From Phymorhynchus buccinoides (lineage: Eukaryota > Mollusca > Gastropoda > Neogastropoda > Raphitomidae): a stretch of DNA of 64,000 nucleotides. The stretch covers positions 37,655,095 to 37,719,094 of the forward strand of contig CM065695.1 in assembly GCA_017654935.2 (NCBI GenBank), read 5' to 3'. Shown one piece after another: positions 25,140 through 35,512 of the stretch. The notes beneath the pieces were generated by a model that was not told the DNA's origin, did not search any database, and saw nothing but the letters and a program-made list of their open reading frames with translations. Every line of letters starts with the position of its first letter. The stretch's first letter is position 1. The position numbers and the translations under genes are program-made.

Positions 25140-25900
25140 ATGTGCGTGTGCGCGCGCGCCTCTTTGTTTTGTTATTCTTCTTTGTCTTTCTCTCACTCAC
25201 GAGTCACTGTGTGACTGTCTGTCTCTCTATCTCTCCCATTCTCTCTCTGTGTGCCTATGTCTCTCTCTTTTTGTATCTCTGCCTGTCTGTCTCTAGATCT
25301 GTCTCTGAGTCTCTCTGTCTTTCTTTCCCTGTGTGTCTCTGTCTCTATATATGTCCCTGTCTCTGTCTCTCACTGTCTCTCTCTCTCTCTGTGTCCATTT
25401 TGGAATCTTTTCTGTGTGTGTGTGTGTGTGTGTGTGTTTCTGTATGTGTCTCAGTCTCTGTCCGTCTCACAGTGTTCAATTGCTTCCGCTGTTTGGATGA
25501 TCCCTGGATTCTTTTAGCCAGGGTAGGTCAACAACAGCAACACAAAGAAGAACTTAGAAAAGACAGAGGCAGATAGAGGGACAATGAGAGCTAGAAAGAG
25601 AGACAGGGAAACAAACATAAAGGGAAACACGCACAGAGAAAGAGGGGTAGAGGGAGACATGGAGAGAGAAAGAGAGACAGACTGTGTCAGAGACACAGCT
25701 GAGAAACACAGAGAGAGAGAGAGAGAAAACCAAAGAGAGAGACAGAAAGAGAGATATAGGCACACATACTGACATAGACTGAAAGAAAGAGATACAGAGA
25801 GAAACTGAAACAGAGCTCGACTGACAGAGAGAGAGATAAAGACAAGCAGAAAAAGACAGAGACAACAAAGAGAGAGAGAGTGAGGGAAAATAGTGTTCTA
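25140..25900. repeat. TC/GT then GA low-complexity tracts
   Basis: Pyrimidine-rich TCTG/TCTC repeats (25140-25470) and purine-rich GAGA/GACA repeats (25560-25880) lie head to head around a Rep-B 3' fragment (25485-25545, with TTTTAGCCAGGGTAGGTCAA and an AAC tail). Confidence 0.85.
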
Positions 25901-26202
25901 TGTCCCACTAGAGGGTAAATAGCCACTGCTAAGCAAAAAAGTAAATTAATATTACATATATGTTACATAAAAAGTAGGCCTACTTATAAAGTATATTAGG
26001 ATTGGATTATTCGCACACACATACATTTACACACTAACTACGATTGGGTATTCTTACTGACCGTATCAGAGCCATAGAAATCTATATCGCTGATTAGAAC
26101 GCCCGCGCAGCCAGTCAGAATTATGTCCGCGCAGCCAGTGAGAAGTCCGTGTAATCAGAGATGTGTCCTACACATACCTGGTGTACACATGGTGTAATGT
26201 AG

Positions 26203-26378
26203 TGTCCGTGATCCAGCAGACTCTGGAGGAGAGCCGGCGCCAGCTGAGCTCTCAGCCACAACCAAAGAGGTTAAAGATAATTTGTAACCTCTTTGGCCAC
26301 AACCCAGCGCTAAAACCATCAACAGACGCTCCCACCACAATTCCTTCATCCCCACCCCAATTATTTTTACCCCTGTAG
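26203..26378 (+). CDS. possible terminal exon of an unrecognised gene
   Basis: After a possible acceptor (TGGTGTAATGTAG) a frame encodes VIQQTLEESRRQLSSQP, a basic KRLK cluster and IICNLFGHNPALKP, and stops at 26376-26378. Codon composition looks coding and the charge pattern suggests a nuclear protein, but no family is recognised. The acceptor could be a few bases further in. Confidence 0.35.
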
Positions 26379-26514
26379 CGATCTGTTTGTTTTCTGTCTC
26401 TGTCTTTTTGGTTGGGGCGTGGGCATTGACTTATTGTGGAGGGTCTAGGGTCGACTGTAGTTCCCTGCAGCTTGCTGGTATAGTAGCCTCCCTTGGCATC
26501 TTGTACGAAAAATC

Positions 26515-26552
26515 ATGGCGGGGAAAGGCTGTGCCCAGTGTGGGAAAAAACG
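26515..26552 (+). CDS. possible first coding exon (MAGKGCAQCGKK...)
   Basis: An ATG in good context (AATCATGG) opens a 12-codon frame with a CxxC motif and a basic end, interrupted by a strong donor CG|GTGAGT. It could start a zinc-finger protein. The downstream partner exon is not identified. Confidence 0.35.
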
Positions 26553-26993
26553 GTGAGTGATTTTCGGATTTTAGCTCTCTCAATGCTATTTTCGACCTCA
26601 GAAACTTAGTCATAATATAAATTTGAGTTACTATAGTGCAAAAGTTATGGTTGAAATGATTAATATGATATATCCACAAGTCAAATGTTTTGAAGCATTT
26701 GTTTGAGTCTTGCCTAAGTCTAAGAACCACGTGATTAAGATTATAAGAAAAGTTAGGTATGTTTCAATTACCGCACACCTTAATGGTTCAAATACCGAAC
26801 AGTGTTCCGTATTTGAACTCTTGTATTCAGATTTTGACTCTCTATCTTGTCTTTATTTTGCGTTTTTATTCTTCTTTCATGTGTATACAGTATAGTTATA
26901 GTCATTATTAATGCCTTTTATTGCTTGTAGATATATGCCTCTATTATCTATGTATTGTTCATTTCTAAATTTTGATCCTCATGTTTTTAAATG

Positions 26994-26996
<3 letters not shown>

Positions 26997-27074
<78 letters not shown>
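26997..27074. repeat. (TC)n microsatellite
   Basis: Perfect TC run directly abutting the LINE fragment that follows. Confidence 0.97.
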
Positions 27075-27075
<1 letters not shown>

Positions 27076-27078
<3 letters not shown>

Positions 27079-27515
27079 ACTATGCCTCTACACTATGGGA
27101 TTCAGCTAGTGGAAAGAATCTAAAACCTTTATTTAGTTTGTACAGGCGTGGTCTTAAGTTGATCCTTCTGAAATCATCGTCCATTACTCATACGGACTAT
27201 CAGCACCTAGGAATACTGCCTCTACAATGGAAACTTGAATATAACAAATCCATTTTCATGTTTAAAATAATGTCTGATCGCGCTCCTCCTGCTTTAAAAC
27301 AAAAATTTGATTTAAACCTCGTCCGCAATGTTCTTAAAATCAAAGTACCTCTTCCAAGAGTTGATCTCTTCAAGACTAGTCTGTTGTATTCGGGCGGTTG
27401 TTTGTGGAATACGATTTTAGCTTCTTTTAATGTTAATTCAAGTCTCAATGTTTTCAAGAAAAACTACCATAAGCACCTTATTATCAAACATATAAGCAAC
27501 ATCACATATTAATCT
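27076..27515 (+). pseudogene. LINE ORF2 C-terminal fragment
   Basis: Plus-strand frame reads LWDSASGKNLKPLFSLYRRG, then DYQHLGILPLQWKLEYNK, FMFKIMSDRAPPAL, LWNTILASFNVNSSLNVFKK and a stop at about 27510. This is the post-RT region of a non-LTR retrotransposon. The following ~500 bp up to 28018, ending AATAAACAAATG, is probably its 3' UTR. The fragment is bracketed by TC microsatellites at both ends. Confidence 0.82.
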
Positions 27516-28017
27516 CTTATGTAGCTTCTGTTTTAAACGTTTATTCATGACATGGTTAATTTGTACATAAATCTTGTTTCTAAACATGAGGTTTTTGTTG
27601 TTGTTTGGTTTGTGTTCACTTTAAGGGGGGGGGGGGGAGAAGGAGGAAGAGAGTAATTCCTTGTGTTTTGATGATGTCATACTCATAATACATTTGTTTA
27701 GATTGATTTTTTTTTTTTTTTTTCTTCCTCCACAATGTATTTCCTGATTCTTGTGAATTCAATTTATATTAGTTCATATGATTACTGTGCTGTGTGCGAG
27801 GTTGGTGGTGGGTGGGGGGAGGGTGGATGGGTGCATGAATGTGTAGTTGTTGGGTTTTTGGGTGGGTTTTTTTTGGTGTGTGTGGGGTTTTTTTTTCCTT
27901 TCCATTGTTGCTTTTGTTCATTAATTGAAGTTTAATTATGCTTTTCTTCTTTTGTTTTGAGGGCAAGATGTAAACAAGCCCATTGTGTGCTTATTCTTTT
28001 CCCTCAATAAACAAATG

Positions 28018-28021
<4 letters not shown>

Positions 28022-28079
<58 letters not shown>

Positions 28080-28086
28080 TTCTCAG
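28022..28086. repeat. (TC)n microsatellite
   Basis: TC run after the probable LINE 3' end. Confidence 0.95.
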
Positions 28087-28254
28087 GAGCGTATCTATGT
28101 TCCCACGGCTCTTTGTTCCCACAACTCTTTGTTCCCACGACTCTCTAGAGGGACCTAGACCCATGGAAACAAAGCTGTGGGAATATAGAGCTGAGCCCCT
28201 CTCTCTCTCCTCGTGCGTGTAAGTGCCAGAAGTAGTAGAATACAAGAGGTAGTA

Positions 28255-28829
28255 ATGAATACATGGTGCATATCTTGCAGGGCTTCATGGACAACGCAAT
28301 CACTGGCATCAGCTATGGCAGCTGTCATAGACAAGAGGCTTGGACTCCGTGCAGCTGCAAGAGAGTACAGCATTCCTCCCACCACACTTAAAGATCATCT
28401 GGATAGGAAGAACAAGTATGCCACGGGTGATACAAAACACCTAGGGAGACCTCCCATTCTTCCCCCAGAACTAGAAAAAGAGTTGGCAGACTACATTTTG
28501 AAATGCGAGAGCATATGTTTTGGCCTGACCAGAAAGGACATTATGTCAGTTGCATATGAAATAGCGACCAGAAACGGCATTCAACATGTCTTCAACGGTG
28601 ATAAAAAAACTGCTGGAAAAAGATGGCTAAAGCTCTTCCTACAGCGTCACCCTCAGATATCGGTAAGACCGCCAGAGTCGACATCCATTGCAATTGTTTT
28701 TTGTGCCAAGAATGCACACGTGAGGATATGATTCAGTGTTTATTGTGTTAAAAATGGGTGCATGTAGAGTGTGCAGGAATAACAGAAAGCCACAGAGATT
28801 ACTTCTGCGATCTTTGTCAGTCAAAGTAA
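28255..28829 (+). pseudogene. pogo/Tigger-type transposase N-terminus joined to a PHD finger relic
   Basis: From the ATG at 28255: a psq-type helix-turn-helix (SLASAMAAVIDKRLGL, AAAREYSIPPTTLKDHL), a GRPPILPPELEKELADYI linker, then the CENP-B-type second helix-turn-helix with FGLTRKDIMSVAYEIATRNG and WLKLFLQRHPQISVR. This is the DNA-binding half of pogo superfamily transposases. The DDE domain that should follow is absent. In another frame, 28680-28829 encodes a C-terminal PHD finger pattern (CNCFLCQECT, MIQCLLC, then after an in-frame TAA KWVHVECAG, YFCDLCQSK and stop). The simplest reading is an internally deleted, dead transposon whose full protein carried a C-terminal PHD finger. Confidence 0.82.
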
Positions 28830-28879
28830 CATTGTGTTATTACTTCTGCGATCTTTGTCAGTCAAAGTAACATTGTGTT
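28798..28879 (+). repeat. 41-bp tandem duplication
   Basis: Two adjacent identical 41-bp units (28798-28838, 28839-28879) starting ATTACTTCTGCGATC. The first holds the end of the PHD frame and its stop. Confidence 0.95.
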
Positions 28880-29566
28880 TTGCTGTTTGGAGTTTGAACC
28901 TCTTTGTTCGGTTTTAGGGAATAGGTGCTGTCATTCCGAATATTTCTTTGATTTTTTCTTGTTGATATTTTTCAACCAGAATTGGTATGAATGTTGCAGG
29001 ACATGCCTTGCATTAAAATTCTTTTTTTAAGAATGGTCTTCTTCCTTTAGTTTTTGAGAAATTGCCAGATTTCCTTAAGTGTTTGGTATTTGGGGCCTTT
29101 CCCCTAAATTTAACTTTTTTTCAATAGGGGTGGGGGTGGGGTTATGATTAGGTCTGCATCACTATCCTATCACTTACTTTAATGCTTACACACATTTACA
29201 GGCACACCCACTCACACTCACCACACCAACATGTATCACAGTACAATATATTGTCTGAATCACTTTTAGTGGAAGGACGTTAAACTGAAGAACAACAACA
29301 CACTCACACACAAGACCGTGAGCGTGCAGGCACACCGATTGACACAAGTCTGAGCAAAAGAGGATAAAGAATTCCCCTAGGGTAGTCAGCCTACTGAATA
29401 TTTATGGCTCTGACAGCAGAGGGGTAAAAGCTGTTCTTCAGGCGGTTAGATTTGCACTTAAAAGAACAGAACCTTTTACCAGAAGGGAGAGATTGAAACA
29501 GATGGTTGGCTGTATGTGTACAAAGAGATTTTTGTCTCACCTAGTTTGTCTTTTTCTTCTCTTCTG
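28880..29566. other. no gene recognised
   Basis: AT-rich sequence with a short G-rich patch and CACA-rich stretch. The words near 29250 (AATCACTTTTAGTGGAAGGA) recur in inverse near 33955, so part is repeat-derived. Confidence 0.4.
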
Positions 29567-29645
29567 CTTCTTTTTCTTTGGTCACCCCCTAAAGTGGGTG
29601 CAATTACTTCTATAAAAAGAAGCTGGCCGGGGCCACTACCACAGA
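29567..29645 (+). repeat. dispersed repeat shared with 17478-17545
   Basis: Inverse match to 17478-17545. A weaker relative (CCAACTTCTTTATACACTAA) lies near 47838. Confidence 0.65.
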
Positions 29646-29972
29646 ATAATAATAATGTGTGTATTAAATCATGTATATCAGTGATACATGACATTATGTG
29701 TTATATGGATTATATATATAGTGTGTGAATAAATATAAAAGGAAGAAATAAGCGCACGTGTTTCCACACGGAAACGCATGCGCTTGTTTGTTTAAAAAAA
29801 GAAGCTTAAATTATTCCTAAATAGAGAGGGCCTTAACTGGCTGGGTCATATTAGGTGTTTTTTCCATCAACGCTTCTTCCGCATTTTTCGGTGTATAGAC
29901 ATAGCGTAAGTGAGCCTTCAAGGCCGAATCGCCACTAATATGATCCTTCACTTCCGGTTAGCTTTTGACAGC

Positions 29973-30225
29973 ATGGCAGACTACGCTCAGACGAAGAGAA
30001 AAAGTACTGGTGGTGGGAAAAATTGCTGCATGGTTGGTTGTTCTACCACGTCAGAAAAATGCAATGGGTTATCGTTTTTGAAACTGCCAAGGCAAGGCGT
30101 GAGCGAGCAGCAGGATAAATGGAGGGCAGACATGATTTGCATCATCAACCGGAAAGATGACCGTTTCAACCCCGGAAGGGCCAGGATATGTTCCAGACAC
30201 TTCAAAGAAGACGAAATTAAGTATG
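29973..30225 (+). CDS. THAP zinc-finger exon
   Basis: From the ATG at 29973 the frame starts MADYAQTKRKS and enters a THAP C2CH finger: CCMVGC, GLSFLKLP, a W at the expected place (DKWRADMI), F-N-P and CSRHF. THAP fingers are DNA-binding domains of host transcription regulators and P-type transposases. The order and spacing (C-x3-C ... P ... W ... C-x2-H) fit the family. The exon ends at a GTACGT donor in phase 1. An earlier in-frame ATG at 29940 is possible; 29973 is preferred because it starts just before the finger. No matching second exon is identified, since the next plus-strand exons begin in phase 0. Confidence 0.75.
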
Positions 30226-30294
30226 GTACGTACTGTTTGACGAGTCTACTGGATGCAAGACTTATGAAAGGCTATGTTTTTTTAATTTACATTC

Positions 30295-30595
30295 TCTGAA
30301 AGGAATGAGAGGGGACCTTATTCAGGCATACAAAATTTTGAAAAAGGTATAGATAATATTTCAATTGATTCCATCTTTTGTGTTTCACATGTTACTAACA
30401 CCAGAAATTCTGAGAGTAAAATTTATGTTAAGTATTGTAGAACTAATAAAAGAAAATTTTCTTATTCACAGAGTTGCTAACCATTGGAATTGTTTATCAT
30501 CTAACATGAAATTTGCACCAAATACTAATACATTCAAGAACCTTTTGGATACAAGTCCAAAATTCAAAGATCTTTTTTGTGATTTTGATTAATGG
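30295..30595 (+). pseudogene. LINE ORF2 C-terminal fragment
   Basis: Frame-broken plus-strand relic with RMRGDLIQAYKIL, then RVANHWNCLSSNMKFA, then NTFKNLLDTSPKFKDL and a stop. Same family as the minus-strand relic at 3440-3800. Confidence 0.75.
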
Positions 30596-31234
30596 ATGGC
30601 ATTGAAAGTATTTATAGGCATGCAACCAGACCAACAAACAAACAAATAATTCTTAAAAGTAATCATTCAAAGAGAGGACGTTATATAGGCATGTAATGCA
30701 TGTATAACAAGACCCTTTTCACTTGAAATTTAATGTTGGAAGTATTGCATGTAAATTTGAAAATAAAGTGTAATGATTAAAACAACTGCATTTACATATA
30801 AAAAAGTAATGACTACAGAGAAAGAAATGTCCACAGTGTGAGGGATATATAGTATGTTTTAGTTAGTTTTGTTTTTCAATTGCTATGTATAATGTAAGGA
30901 CTGTTCTATGTCAAAAAATTAAGAAAGAAAAAAAAAGGTCTTTGGAAAACAGACAATAATTGGATGCCTTTTATGACACCCGACTGCAGTGTAAGGGTTA
31001 AAGAGGGAATGCTTTATAGAAAGCATATACCATATGTTACGTACTAGTATAAGGCGATACTTTTTTCCTATACTGAGACCCCTGCACCTTATAATGTGAC
31101 TAATAATATAGTAAGAAAGTGTAATAACAAAAGCTCAATTTTGTGTAAAGTGTGGGGGATGTGCCTCGTAATACAGTGCTTTTCACTCTCAAAGTTATGC
31201 AATTTCACTTTTCATTTACAGTTTCAAACCAGGA
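30596..31234. other. no gene recognised
   Basis: AT-rich, without a supported gene or repeat boundary. Confidence 0.4.
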
Positions 31235-32168
31235 CCAGCTGCAATAAGACCTCCATCGCCTAGCGGCTTGGGAGAAGAGCTGGAACATGGAGTTTCATCC
31301 TACCAAGTGCCAGGCCATGCAAGTCACCAGGAGGAGGAGCTCCCTGCAATTCTCATATGTCCTGCATGGGCACACTCTTGAAGATGTCAGGAAAGTTAAA
31401 TATCTCGGTTTCAACATCAACAGCGAGATCACCTGGGACAGCCACATCAACACCATCTGCGCCAAGGATAACTAGACCCTGGGATTCCTCAGAAGGAACT
31501 TAAAGATCAGTAGCACCAGTGTCGAGGAACAAGCTTATAAAGCCTTTGTGCGTCCCTTCTTTGAATATGCATGGTCCGTCTGGGACCCATACATGGAGGA
31601 GAAGCAGTCCAGCGCAGAGCAGCGCGCTTTGTGCTCAACCAGTTCAGACCAACGTTCAGTGTCAACACCATGCTGATGAACCTGGGCTGGGACTCGCTGG
31701 AGAGCAGATGGCAGATGACCAGGCTCTCCATGCTGCACAGGATAAACACCAGCGCTGTGCACTGCCCCAGCCTCCAATCCAAGCTGGAGATCTCTTCTTC
31801 CTTGGCAGCGATGTGGCCACAACCTTCAATTCAAACGATTATACATTGCTGCACTAAATACTGATACAACGCATTTCTCCCAAGGACCATCAGGGAGTGG
31901 AATGATCTGTGGCAGGACAACCTTAGCTCATCAGCCTCCCCCTCCCTCCTCCCTCCACACCCTGTTTCCAGGACGCGGTATCACGCTCAAACCCGATCAG
32001 CAGGCACGAGCTGGCTGGGTCACTAAGACCTAAACGCCCCTATGTCCATGCATCAGCCTAAGCCTGTTATCAAATGGAACAGACTTTCCTTTTTTCAGTC
32101 TTTTTTCCCCATCAGAGTGCGAGAATGATCAATTAAATGATCTTGGGCCCCAAAGAGATGAAGAAGAA
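31235..32168 (+). pseudogene. LINE ORF2 C-terminal half with 3' tail (Jockey-like)
   Basis: Plus-strand frames encode HRLAAWEKSWNMEFHPTKC, then VKYLGFNINSEITWDSHI, LGFLRRNLK, AYKAFVRPFFEYAWSVWDP, then after a frameshift QRRAARFVLNQFRPTFSV, LGWDSLESRWQMTRLSMLHR and finally FLPRTIREWNDLW. This is the typical run from the end of the RT to the C-terminus of Jockey-type LINEs. At least two frameshifts and an in-frame stop make it dead. A GATGAAGAAGAAG sequence near 32155 may be its 3' tail. Confidence 0.88.
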
Positions 32169-32513
32169 GTGGGGCAAAGATTAAAAAATGAAGCCTTATA
32201 TCATTGTGTACTTGTGCAGAAGCAGTTAGACTCAGGCTGACTGAGGACTTAGTAAAAGAATAAAATTGATTTACATGTGATTGTTGTCTATACCTAGATT
32301 CACCACTTGCTTGAAGGCTTTTGATTTGGCAGTTTGCTCCGCAGTTGTAGGTATATCAGACCGTATCCCCCCCTCCCTCTTTCCCACATAAAAATGAGGG
32401 ATATGGATGCTGAACACTGCAAATAGCTGTATGCCGTACTTGCTGTCCAGCCACTCTGTCCTGTGTGTTTGTGGGTTCACTTTATGTCAGTTTACATTTT
32501 TGTTCTCGTCCAG

Positions 32514-32678
32514 CACTTTGTGGATGGCAAGCCAACCATGGAGAACCCAGACCCTGTCAGTGAAGACCCCAGTTCCAGGCCACAAAGGAAAAGGAAAGCC
32601 CCTACCCACCGCCCTTTAGATATCTCTTTGACTGCAGGAAAAATGAAGAAAAGGAAGAATGCTAGTGGGAGCAAAAAT
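32514..32678 (+). CDS. exon of a THAP-like host gene
   Basis: A 55-codon exon between a TCTCGTCCAG acceptor and a GTAAGT donor, phase 0 at both ends. It begins HFVDGKPTMENPDP, which resembles the end of a THAP finger (the last His and the conserved Phe, then a basic tail). It continues with a basic, nuclear-localisation-like RPQRKRKAPTHRP and KMKKRKN. The exon carrying the N-terminal cysteines is not found nearby. Next compatible exons on the strand are 33447-33585 or 41677-41871. Confidence 0.6.
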
Positions 32679-33149
32679 GTAAGTCGTGTGGTGATCCACA
32701 TAATAACATAAGGCGTGAAAAAAGATTATCCTATCAGAAAAATAAATGAATTATAACCAAAAGAGTGATTTCATCAGAAAATAAACTATTCATAACAGAA
32801 AGTAAATTGCTTGCATAGAAAATGAGGTTTCAGCCGGAAAATTGGCTTATTTATCAGAAAAGAAATTCATCTGTTGGAATTAAATCATTTTCACAAGAAA
32901 TGTTGATATGAATTCAGATTTTTTGTAAATGTTGCTTTCTTAGGCAGCAAATACGTCTGGATGTCACATAGTTTATAAAGTTATAGAAAAAAAGACTGTA
33001 TTCAAATATGTATCTCTGCTATCAATAATGCATGGTCATAATTTGAATACAATAACTTTGACTTATGTTACATCTGGAAGAACTGTAGACTAGGCTACTG
33101 CCAGTACTGATTTTCAAAGCACTGACTGGTCTAGTAAATAGATGTGTGA

Positions 33150-33183
<34 letters not shown>

Positions 33184-33446
33184 ATACGAATACGAACTTT
33201 TTTAATGAGGGAAATTGGATAAGCTGAGACAGCTTGTTTACACCATGCCCTCAGGCAAAAACATGAGAATGAAAAAAAATCAAAAAAAAATCATAAACAT
33301 GCAAAAAAGTGGCAACAAATACATTTCATTATTTACATTCAATAATTGAAGAACAATAAGAGAGAGAGAGAGAGAATGTGTGTTATCTGAGTTATAGTTT
33401 TGCCTCTTTTTTTAAACATTGAATTTGTGCTTTGTTTTTAACTCAG

Positions 33447-33585
33447 GACTCAGAAACGGCACCATATGAACAGGATACAGAATCAACAGTAGACAGCACA
33501 CCACTGGCAGATACAAAGTGTGAAACTGAATGCCCTAGTGCAGAAAAAGGCATCAACAGCTCTTATGAGGTGAAGAGGGAGGAAG
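33447..33585 (+). CDS. exon of a THAP-like host gene (acidic linker)
   Basis: Between a TTTTTAACTCAG acceptor and a GTATAC donor. It starts in phase 0 (DSETAPYEQDTESTVDSTP) and ends in phase 1 (...YEVKREE+1). Starts compatibly after 32678. Its exit phase does not match 41677 but does match 51683, so it may be an alternative exon. Acidic and low in hydrophobics, consistent with a linker. Confidence 0.5.
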
Positions 33586-34048
33586 GTATACGGATCGTGA
33601 GGCACTTCAGTTTTTGACAAAAAATACACAACTGCAATATAAGCTCCATTCCTCATCATAACAAAATATAACAATAGTGTTGATCTCTGTATGTGCAGAT
33701 GTGAACGTTGCCATATGTGCAATATGTACATCATCTTTTTTTAGCCCTAGCTTTTCTCAAGCTGTTGCACTTAAGCTTGGTTGAAAAAAAGATGTGTCAG
33801 TTGATTAGAGCAGAGAGAATTAATCTTAAGATTCATTGGCTATGATTAGTCTGTAATCTTTTCTCAAACATGAAGAAGTACATGTGTGCCACTGTGATAT
33901 TGTAGTGGTACATGTACAGGCATGATACTGGTTGTGTGTGTGTGTTCTTCAGTTTAATGTCCTTCCACTAAAAGTGATTTAGACAAGAGAGTGTGTGTGA
34001 GTGTGTATGTGTGAGAGAGAGAGAGAGAGTGTGTGTGTGTGTGTTTGT

Positions 34049-34492
34049 CAGGGCTGCCAACCGTCCCCCCTAAGGGGTATTTGTCCCTGGAAACAGTCAA
34101 AAATGGCACCCTGTCCCTGGAATCCACTTTTCTGTCTGGTGTCTCTGGAAACTGAGTAGACTAAAAAAAATTGTAGAACAATCACTTGTCTTGTTTGCTG
34201 GCCTTGCTATTGAACACAGGAACACCCAACACAACACTTAAAATGTTTCCTAACATGCATGTTACACATAGGTTACTGAACAGCAAGGGACCTTGAATAT
34301 TGAAGCACATTGGCACCAAAAAACATCAAGAATACAGAAAAAACAGTCACAGAGATGTTGCTAGATCATGAAATAATTTGAAGTTAATGCTTGTTTTGAC
34401 CCTGATGCATGTTTGTTCCTGGAAATAAGTCTGTGTCCCTGGTTTTTCTGTAGTTTGTCCTTGGAAATTGCAACAGAGGGTTGGCAGCCCTG
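34049..34492. mobile_element. hAT-like MITE
   Basis: Ends are CAGGGCTGCCAACC and its inverse GGTTGGCAGCCCTG. Immediately outside are GTGTTTGT and GTGTGTGT, an 8-bp near duplication as expected for hAT, though GT microsatellite makes the duplication ambiguous. The interior repeats TGTCCCTGGAA words in both orientations. No transposase. Confidence 0.75.
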
Positions 34493-34904
34493 GTGTGTGT
34501 GCGTGCGAGTGTGTGTGTGCATGCATGGTGAAAGGTCCTTGATCTGACGTAATAACTTGGAACGCCAAGACCATGGTTTGTTATTTTGCCCATTTTTGCA
34601 GAGCATCCCTGGGACCCTGCATTCTTATAGGGTCCTTTTTGCTTATAGTGTTTCATATACCTCCAAATGGGGGTCCCTGTGTGCCCGGCTGTCCGTTTGA
34701 ATTTTTTTTTCTTCAAAACAATTTGTCCTGTTAGCTCATTTTATTCAGAAATTATTCATCTTTTATATGCTGTAATTTTTTTATTTTGCACAAATAAATC
34801 AGTATTGATATAATAGCCCTCAAGTAGGGTGGGTGTGGCTACATACTAGTTATGCTGGGATTGTCTTTAGCCATGACAAGCTCCTAGCTAGTACTAGCAT
34901 AACA

Positions 34905-35080
34905 TCATCGGTCACCAAAATCCTCCGAAGTCGGAGTGTGGCTGCCCACATGGTGGGGTAATCAAAAATAATAACACACATAATGTTTGCATCTCTAGCT
35001 GGTGCCTTTGTACCATAGTGTTCACGTGCTTCAGCTGTTGGGATGATCCCTGGAGTCTTTTAGCCAGGGTACAACAACAG
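34905..35080 (+). mobile_element. Rep-B SINE-like element
   Basis: TCCGAAGTCGGAGTGTGG head, TACCATAGTGTTCACGTG middle, GATCCCTGGAGTCTTTTAGC then CAGGGT and an ACAACAACAG tail. Ends just before the left boundary of the DIRS element. Confidence 0.75.
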
Positions 35081-35110
35081 AATTCTTCAATCTACTTTAA
35101 CCATACTGTA

Positions 35111-35285
35111 CCAACACCTGAAACAACTGCATTAGCGTTAAGCGACCTGGAGCTATACCATAGCATATAGAAAAACGAAAGTAGGCATCTGGCCTTGACC
35201 CCTAGCCGGATGTGGGGAGGGAGTGATCCCCCCTTACCGGTCTAGCGGTGGCTAGGCCAATGAGCGCCTACTTCCGCCATTACAA
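35111..35285 (+). repeat. DIRS left inverted terminal repeat
   Basis: Begins CCAACACCTGAAACAACTGC and is the perfect inverse of 41286-41460. The outer extension is 35088-35110. Confidence 0.95.
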
Positions 35286-35512
35286 TTTTCCAGCGTTCAT
35301 GGCAGACCTGGGCTACCAGCACTCTTGACTTTTTATTCTTTCACACTCTTAACTAGGTGGGTTCGTTCCTTTTCTTGCTTTCTTCGAACTTAGGGGTTCT
35401 CTGAGTTTCGATTAACTCAGCTAGCTTAGTTCTATTTCGCTAGAACTTTCAGTAGTTAATTTTTTCTCGTGACGCTCACTCGTGCTTCAGTGCACGCGCG
35501 CACGCACGTGTT

